From Anticarsia gemmatalis (taxonomy: Eukaryota; Arthropoda; Insecta; Lepidoptera; Erebidae): a DNA stretch of 64,000 nucleotides. The notes beneath the pieces are model-generated. The model was not told where the DNA came from, did not search any database, and worked only from the letters and a program-made list of their open reading frames with translations. Shown here piece after piece: positions 57,605 through 64,000 of the stretch (its first letter is position 1; each line of letters opens with the position of its first letter). Position numbers and translations under genes: made by a program. The stretch spans positions 2,418,001 through 2,482,000 of the forward strand of contig NC_134769.1 in the NCBI RefSeq assembly GCF_050436995.1, read 5' to 3'.

Positions 57605-57885
57605 GTATGATCACGTTTCTACATACATACATAAACATCGCGCCTATTATACCTAAGGATGTAGGCAGAGGCCTATGAAATACACCACGTTAGTCCTCTA
57701 TGTTATCGTGGCTTGTGTTATTGATATTTACCGGGCACGTTACCATACTCCAGGCTGCTATTGAGAAACATTATAATATAAATAAGAAAAATCCTAGAGA
57801 TCTTTGCCCAATATGGGAAAAAATAATATCAAACTCAAGACCTCGTGATCGGCAAACATTACTGCCTAGACCAGAGAGGCAGTTT
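57605..57885 (+). repeat. SINE-like repeat family F, long copy
   Basis: 'acataaacatcgcgcctatt', 'gatgtaggcagaggcctatg', 'aaatacaccacgttagtcct', 'accgggcacgttaccatact' and the reverse tRNA-like end 'ctcaagacctcgtgatcggc'. The plus-strand frame at 57700-57897 lies inside it and is not a gene. Confidence 0.7.
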
Positions 57886-60800
57886 AAAAAGTTTTAAATT
57901 ACTTGACGATTATTATCAATTGTAAAAGCATCTCAAAATATTACCTAATTACTAGTTTTACAAGTGTTTTTAAATGAGTCGTTTCTTACGTTTTCATACA
58001 AAAACTACTGGCATAATTTTGATGAGATTTCGTATGGATATATAGTAGAAGTAACATAACCTTTCTCTTTGTAGTATGGATTAGAATCAGACTACGATTT
58101 CCTGTAATCATAGTTTTCAGAAAGGTTTAATTTACATATTGAACTGATAATGATCTAGTTCAAGGCTTTCATAGAAATGTGCTCATAAGTCATTCCTAGA
58201 ATTGGAGGCTTCTATTTGAATACGTACGACACTCAGTAGTTTTCAGGCAAGTTTCAGCAAAAACTGTGGAAAATTTTGCTTTCTAGATCAGTTACAGGAT
58301 TCTTCGTTCAATTCGAAAAAAGTTTAATTGCTTGTGCTTATTGCTTAAATAAAGCTTATTAAAGCTATTATTTTATTCTATGATGGATATCTAATTTTAA
58401 TAAGTAGGTAATAATACATTTACAGGGAGGATGAAGAAATAAAACACACTTATACGATATTATTTTATTTAAGAAAAACATGAAATCTGTTACACACCGC
58501 ATTACAACACTTTTTTATTTACTTTTCTTACTGGTACAATTACACTAATATTAATACAGTAAAACAAAAAAATACAATAATTTAAGAATAAATAATTTAA
58601 AAAATAATGCACATGATATTAGTTATGTCGCTGTACCATAAACTGTCCTTTCCAATTGAGAATAAGAAACAAAACTGATTCGATTTTCAAAATCAACATA
58701 AACCGTCACGATAGAACACAACTCAAATTTTAAATTACGTTCCGTATTTGTTCGAAACACGAATCGAATGCGGAATTTAAATTTCAAAATAACGAATTGT
58801 ACGTTTCCAAATTCAAATAGGCTTTTCTTGGAAAAGAACGGCTTAATAGTACAATGGTGTAATTAAACTGGCGACTGGAGATTAATTTATTACATTTTAT
58901 TTTGCGTATAATTCCTTTCTGTTTACAAATAATAGGTAATTTTAATATACAGATATTTTTTGGTACAGTGTAGATTATAAATTACATCAGTTTTCAACAA
59001 TGGCCAGTTTAGCCTGTGCTGGAACGTCAAGCACTTCCAGGTAAAATGCATTTTCAGTTTAAATCTTGTACAATATAACAAATACACGTGCCAATCGAAT
59101 AATAAAACATTAGTAACTGTCTTTTTTGTCATAATTTGAGAGATAATGAGACAGAAAAGAAACGAAAATGTCTACCCTGTCGCATCTATTTGTTAACTTA
59201 ACTTACAACTTAACTATCGGAGGTAATTTTATGATAACAACAATATTACCGTTTCATATGGCATAAAAATATTTCAACCATACAAAAAACAAACCTTACA
59301 CACAAGAAAACAAAACATTAAGGCTACACCCATAAGTTATACTATCTAAGGTTTGTTACAATTTAAAATGATCAAAAAAATATCTTAAAAATATAACAAT
59401 GTGATTTCTGTAAGTACATTTTTACGTATGTACGCTAGTACCTGCCTCCCGCTTCAGAGATAAGTGTAATAAAAGTTTGGCTAATGTAGAAACTTGGTAA
59501 TGTTATCGGTATACGTGATCTCACCGGCTTTTCGGCTTGGCTCGGCTGTTTTCGCCAATGTTCGGCAACTAACGTTTTTCGAATTTGAATTGGCAAAAAC
59601 TGTAATTGTCTCCAGATTGTTCCAGATAGTGTTATTACTACTATAGATTTTCGATTGCATTTTGAATGGTAAGATAAGGTTGGAATTAAAGTTTGTAAGT
59701 AAATTAATGGAGCTGAAAATGTATCTTTCAGTTTTCATTTTAAGTTACGTTTTTTGATATACTCGTAAGTACGTAGGTGTTTTGTTTTACAGAAATATGT
59801 AAATACACCAAAACCTGATTGATAAATGTGATTTTCAGAAACCGTATCTGAGAGTTCATATTGTTTTTTTTGTCTAAGAAATTAAAGTATTTAAACAACT
59901 ATTGCACTCTTTAGACTATCATGTTTTTACAAATGCCTTTAAATGAAAGCTGCTTAATTTGAGCGACTCTACATACTAGTTCTACAGGTATTTTTTTTAA
60001 AGTACATGAAAATTTACAGATCTTTTTTCAACGACTTGAAAAGACAGCAAATTTGCCTACGATTCTCGATCGAATTCAGCTTACATTCGAGTAGCGATCG
60101 AGGACAAATAGTAAGGTTAGTGGTTAAAGCAACCGCGTTGGATTCTTTCAGACATTATTCCGTCGAGTTATAATCGACTTTCACGATATCCAGTTTTCTA
60201 TACGTGTGTACTTTATACCGCATATTTTGAAACCTTCTCTGGGATTTTTAAAGTGGTTACGTAGTTATTCTTTCGGTTTGTTTTGTTTCGTGTTTTGTGT
60301 GTATTGTTGATTTGTTTCGGTTTTTGGTTTTGAAAAGTATTTTTGCGGTTTGTTGATTATGTTCTTTCCGTAGTAAATACTACGTTTATATCTTACCTTA
60401 CTTACTTTTTTAGGTTCTCTATAATATAATCTGACAAAACGTCGAACCATGTTAAAAATATTTTAAAGATTGCAGAAACATCGGGTCTTTTACGCATCAT
60501 TAAAAATCTATTTCCAATACTTCTAAAAGTGTATTTTTGCATAATCAAGATCATACACATAATTATACTAAATACACTACTTACTTATATTGGTTTAAGT
60601 TTACTTATATTACTTACCACACAACAGGATAATAAATTAATACCTACCACCATTGTTAGGCATATAATGTTTTTTATACTAAAAAGTATTGAAAATACTG
60701 CTTTGTATACGTATTTTTGGTCGTAACTGTAGGATTACACGGAGACTGTACCTCGGCTTATAGCTCAATCGATCTGCATCCTTTTATATAGAATAAATGA

Positions 60801-61359
60801 ATTCTTATCTAAAGTAACGCTACAGTGGCCACGATTTTATAAAAACGGACTTTTTTTGTACAGTTAAAGTTATTAAATGTTTCTTTGTTTATGTGTTTGA
60901 GAGGGTTATTGTAAAGATGAATTGTATTTCTTTAGTAGCAAATGAAAATGGCAGATGATGTAAAGATTGTCATGATGATGAAAAATCATTGGAGGATACG
61001 ACAGCGTTGTTGCCTTATAGATTCAGAAAGGCAAATTAAAATACAATTTTCTTAAAAATATATATGCTCTTATTCGGTATAAAGAAAGAACTAATAAGAT
61101 TGTAAACAACAAGCATAAAATTTTCAATAGTACCTAAATAAGATTAGAAACTGAGTCGTACATTTAAAAGTTATGTTGCAAGACAGCATTATTTTCTTCT
61201 CTCTTAAACAAGTTACACAACAAAAAGGTAACAAACAATAGCCGTTTCTTTACCTTGCATCTTGGGCACAGTATTTTCATTAAGTTTTCCCGTAGCGATT
61301 TGATACGTTCACATTGGCAAAGCTCGTAGATTAAACACCCGAACGAAAGCTTTCATTTG
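57886..61359. other. Repeat-poor AT-rich DNA, possible UTR or intron
   Basis: A family K remnant lies at 57965-58095. From about 58440 to 60480 I see few repeats. Minus-strand AATAAA sequences near 58460-58475 and an A+T-rich, non-repetitive tract above them would suit a long 3'UTR on the minus strand, but no attached coding exon is convincing. A basic minus-strand frame starting Met-Val-Arg-Arg-Phe-Val at 60450 contains two donor-like GTAAGT/GTAAGA sites and is only a weak possibility. Confidence 0.35.
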
Positions 61360-61986
61360 CATAGAAATTAAAATTTACCTGGACCGTACCGCACTACTGG
61401 ACTAAAGTGGAATTCCTTTGCCCAACTATGGCGTAGAATTTCAAAGCGCGTCGAATTCGAATTTGGAATTCAGTATAAAATGGCGGCAATTAACGGTTTT
61501 TATGGTGGCGCTTTTTGTTTTTGGAACGCTGTTTTTGTTGTTTATGGAAACTGTTTGAACTAAAGTATATCTGCTGTAGCGGGATGTGTATGGAATAATA
61601 GTTTATTTTGTAAAGTAGGATTTCTGAATAAGCCTTTAATTGGAAGATGTTTTTTTGCTAATTATGCTTAATATTACCAGGTATTCAGTGTTAAATTATA
61701 CGTAAAACAGATGATTTTTGTAGTAAAAGTGTACGGTTACCGCGAAAACGACTTTAATTCCTAAAAATCTAACCGCGAAATTCACGAAATCTAATTACCT
61801 CCGCTCCTATTATTAGAACGAGTTTCACGCGAACAAAACTCGCAAGGCGTTTACACCTAAAACGTATAAATATTACTCGAAGAAAATTATATCAGAAGTT
61901 CTACTGAGGTATTCACGAAAAGATATTTGGGAGAATTAAAACAACACTTCGCTGAGAAAAGTGGTTCCCCCTGCGCCCGCCGCCCC

Positions 61987-62010
61987 CCGAGGGGAGGGCG
62001 CGCCCCTCGG
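61987..62010. other. GC-rich palindrome
   Basis: 'ccgagggg' (61987-61994) and 'cccctcgg' (62003-62010) are exact inverted copies around 'agggcgcg', the most GC-rich point of the last 10 kb. Confidence 0.8.
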
Positions 62011-62162
62011 TACCCAATCCCAAGATGGCTTCTTTTAAATGGGGTGGACGGTCGGCCCCTTCAAGAATAAAAGTGTGCCGTACCTTTCATAGATAGATAT
62101 TCAAGGTGGGGGAATAAGAAGCGTGCGCCGTTGTCGGCGTTCGATTACCTTCTAAATTGCTT

Positions 62163-62216
62163 TTTGAAATTCGAACATTGTTTATGTCTTTGTTCTTTTT
62201 TCGTTCGAATTTCAAA
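62163..62216. other. Perfect 14-bp inverted repeat
   Basis: 'tttgaaattcgaac' (62163-62176) and 'gttcgaatttcaaa' (62203-62216) are exact inverted copies with a 26-base T-rich spacer. Confidence 0.8.
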
Positions 62217-62220
62217 GCTT

Positions 62221-64000
62221 CTTATTCTTTGATTCAAATACCAAACTACCTACCATATTTCAGAACGGTTAAATTACTTCGAAATTTAAAAATTTTAAGG
62301 TTTTTTTTTAATAAGGCAAAGGCGTTACAATAAGCCAAAGTTAAAACATTTCGTCCATTAGTTTTAAATGAGCGCCGTTACGGAACTTTCCTTGAACTTT
62401 GAAATAATCAAAACTTTAATTGATACGTGAATAGTACTTCGTTCACATGTGGTGTTGGTACGTTTGAAAATGAATTTTATTATGAAGGTTTAGGGGTGAA
62501 ATTTGTTTGAAGGGTGTAAGGGAGGTCTTTAACCTTTACATACGTTACTAGGTCAATGTGTGACGTGTGTTTTGATTTTAAAGGCCTCTCTATATTTAGG
62601 TCAGGACGCCGGGTTACAAACATAGAAGTAACGGTTTATTATAAACAATTGAAAGGTGGAAGAAGGTAGAATTTTTTTGAGGTGGGCAATGAAAATGATT
62701 CTGCATTTGGTTTTGAAATATGAATATATGAATGGTAGTAGGTAAATTTCATTATTATATCTGTCATATATCGGTTTTCTGATCATAAAGTATAATGTTA
62801 ATAGAAATTAATTCATCAAGTGAAACACCAGGCGTCTTTCGATGTTAGATTCTTTTAGTTTATAGACATTAATTAATTTAAAAAGAAAAGTATTTGCATT
62901 TGAAAATGAATATAAAAACCCTAAAAGTATTTACAATTTATGATTTGATTTTGTCGTGTAAAAGGAAGAAGAATTACGGATTCCGTATTCACAATCCCAA
63001 AATTGCTACCAAAAAGAACTAAAAACTTAGAGTTGAAACCGAATCCGATATAGCCCGACTATAACCCATTTTTAAACAGTAAATAAATTTAGAATATTAC
63101 ACATACACATTGCTTATGTGTCTGTCTATCAGTAATATTGCACAAGTCATTTAGTACTCGTAACCAGCGGTCGTGAATGACAAGATGTATGAATGGGAAT
63201 GAGGTGAAAGATTTTTTTAGAAATAATCAAGTAGCATTATTTGCCTTCTATAGCAAAAAAATGTAGTTTTACATAAACTTCTGTCTTTTATTAAAGTAAA
63301 AATACCACACACAATTATATAATTTCACATAATAAAGAACAAAATTAAATAACAATGGCGCCCACGCAATCTCCTGTTCGTCATCGCGTTCTAAAATAAA
63401 CTGGCCAATTGTATCTATTTAAAGACATTCCTTCCGGTTATATGACAGTTATTTAAAATTAGAACTAAATATTTTGAATGGAAGTAGTATTCGTGGAAAG
63501 CGTTCTTTATTTATTTAATCGTTTTTAAGCGCTTTTTTTTTACGTAAGAGTTTTTTTTATGTGTTAAGTAGTGGTTTCTTTTCCCTATGAGTTTGTTTTA
63601 GTGATGGTTTTTGCGGAACGAACTGTTTTTATATGATATTATATTATACGTTTAAAATCAAGGATTATTGGGCTTTCCATTTTTATAACCTTTATTTTAA
63701 AAAAGTTTTTAGTTCATAGATCGTTTATTATGCTATCATATTCTGTGATAATTATTTAAGCCACATACATTATTAAACAATCACATCTTATGATATAAAC
63801 ATTTCGATTTCGTATTATGTATCATACCATTTGTAGGCTACTGAGCGCAATTATGATTAGGTATTTTCATTTGAGAAATAAATTATACCACAGTAATAAT
63901 CTATTCAAATATTTTTATCATCGATCAGCTTTTAAAATTTTAAAACGTCATCTCCAAGCTCCCGATTTTTTATCTAACAATAATTTCGAAAGCATAATTA
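62221..64000. other. AT-rich DNA, no gene seen
   Basis: No exon is supported. A family D SINE fragment ('cggtcgtgaatgacaagatg') lies at 63168-63210. Homopolymer T runs are frequent near 63480-63560. Confidence 0.5.

Larger units (their letters stand above)
61360..62220. promoter_or_regulatory. Non-repetitive, GC-elevated block, possible regulatory or conserved DNA
   Basis: Contains an octamer-like 'catttgcatagaaattaa', 'accgtaccgcactactggac', 'cgaattcgaatttggaattc', a CG-rich palindrome (61987-62010), 'ccaagatggcttcttttaaa' with a YY1-like AAGATGGC core, and 'gtgcgccgttgtcggcgttc'. None recurs in the window. A minus-strand frame ending at a donor at 61377 is open for about 30 codons but lacks an acceptor. 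Confidence 0.35.

Noticed and set aside
59525..59599. Possible 75-bp minus-strand exon (frame ending Pro-Ser-Arg-Lys-Ala before a GTGAGA donor)
   Set aside because: The donor is plausible and the peptide looks protein-like, but the acceptor lacks a pyrimidine tract and no partner exon was found.
61378..61475. Possible minus-strand exon ending at a GTAAAT donor (frame with Trp-Ala-Lys-Glu-Phe-His-Phe)
   Set aside because: The frame is open for about 30 codons, but there is no good acceptor or start and the donor is weak. It may be conserved non-coding DNA.

Overview
The window looks like nuclear DNA of a moth or butterfly (Lepidoptera). The evidence is the AT-rich background, many short interspersed repeats of kinds I associate with lepidopteran genomes (tRNA-headed SINEs with a 'cccactgctgggcaaggg' body, 'aggcagagaccaaag' SINEs, elements beginning 'ctagctgacccgcgcaac'), several TIR-type MITEs, and two intron-split S1 trypsin genes. 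Family names and the order are inferred from recognition, since no database could be searched. There is no operon structure, no rRNA, no intact tRNA gene, no CRISPR array and no intact autonomous transposon.

The best-supported genes lie at about 45.6-52.2 kb. They are two neighbouring minus-strand serine protease genes about 760 bp apart with the same three intron positions and phases inside the catalytic domain: after the His-Cys codons, after the Gly-Trp-Gly segment, and just before Gly-Asp-Ser-Gly-Gly. This marks them as tandem duplicates. The downstream gene (45576-48773) encodes a compact trypsin of about 232 residues. Its signal-peptide exon splices directly to Ile-Ile-Gly-Gly, so no activation peptide is apparent, and its second intron has a GC donor. 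The upstream gene (49531-52206 plus an unresolved 5' exon, perhaps at 53889-53935) encodes a trypsin with a long, charged, cysteine-free propeptide. Both have the His/Asp/Ser triad and an Asp at the S1 pocket, so both should cut after Lys or Arg. Introns of the downstream gene contain a 456-bp inverted-repeat transposon and a tRNA-type SINE.

Weaker gene evidence exists elsewhere. A plus-strand terminal exon is likely near 2.02-2.11 kb. A phase-compatible chain of minus-strand exons may run from a GC-rich island at 31.8-32.0 kb through 30.4-30.5 kb to a terminal exon at 29.7-29.9 kb. A CpG-rich, promoter-like segment with a good splice donor sits at 19.7-20.06 kb on the minus strand, and CpG or NRF1-type promoter-like patches lie near 7.7, 15.6, 31.6 and 43.8 kb.

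The rest is intron or intergenic DNA made of AT-rich sequence and repeat debris. Notable pieces are a 519-bp MITE at 38.5-39.0 kb with internal palindromic modules, a 150-bp MITE at 9.4 kb, a three-copy MITE family with 'aggcgctga' cores, a repeat nested inside a SINE at 9.75-10.14 kb, and a repeat flanked by diverged direct copies of a ~100-bp sequence at 54.65-55.24 kb. The 56.3-57.5 kb and 58.4-62.5 kb stretches are poor in recognisable repeats and may be UTR, intron or conserved non-coding DNA.
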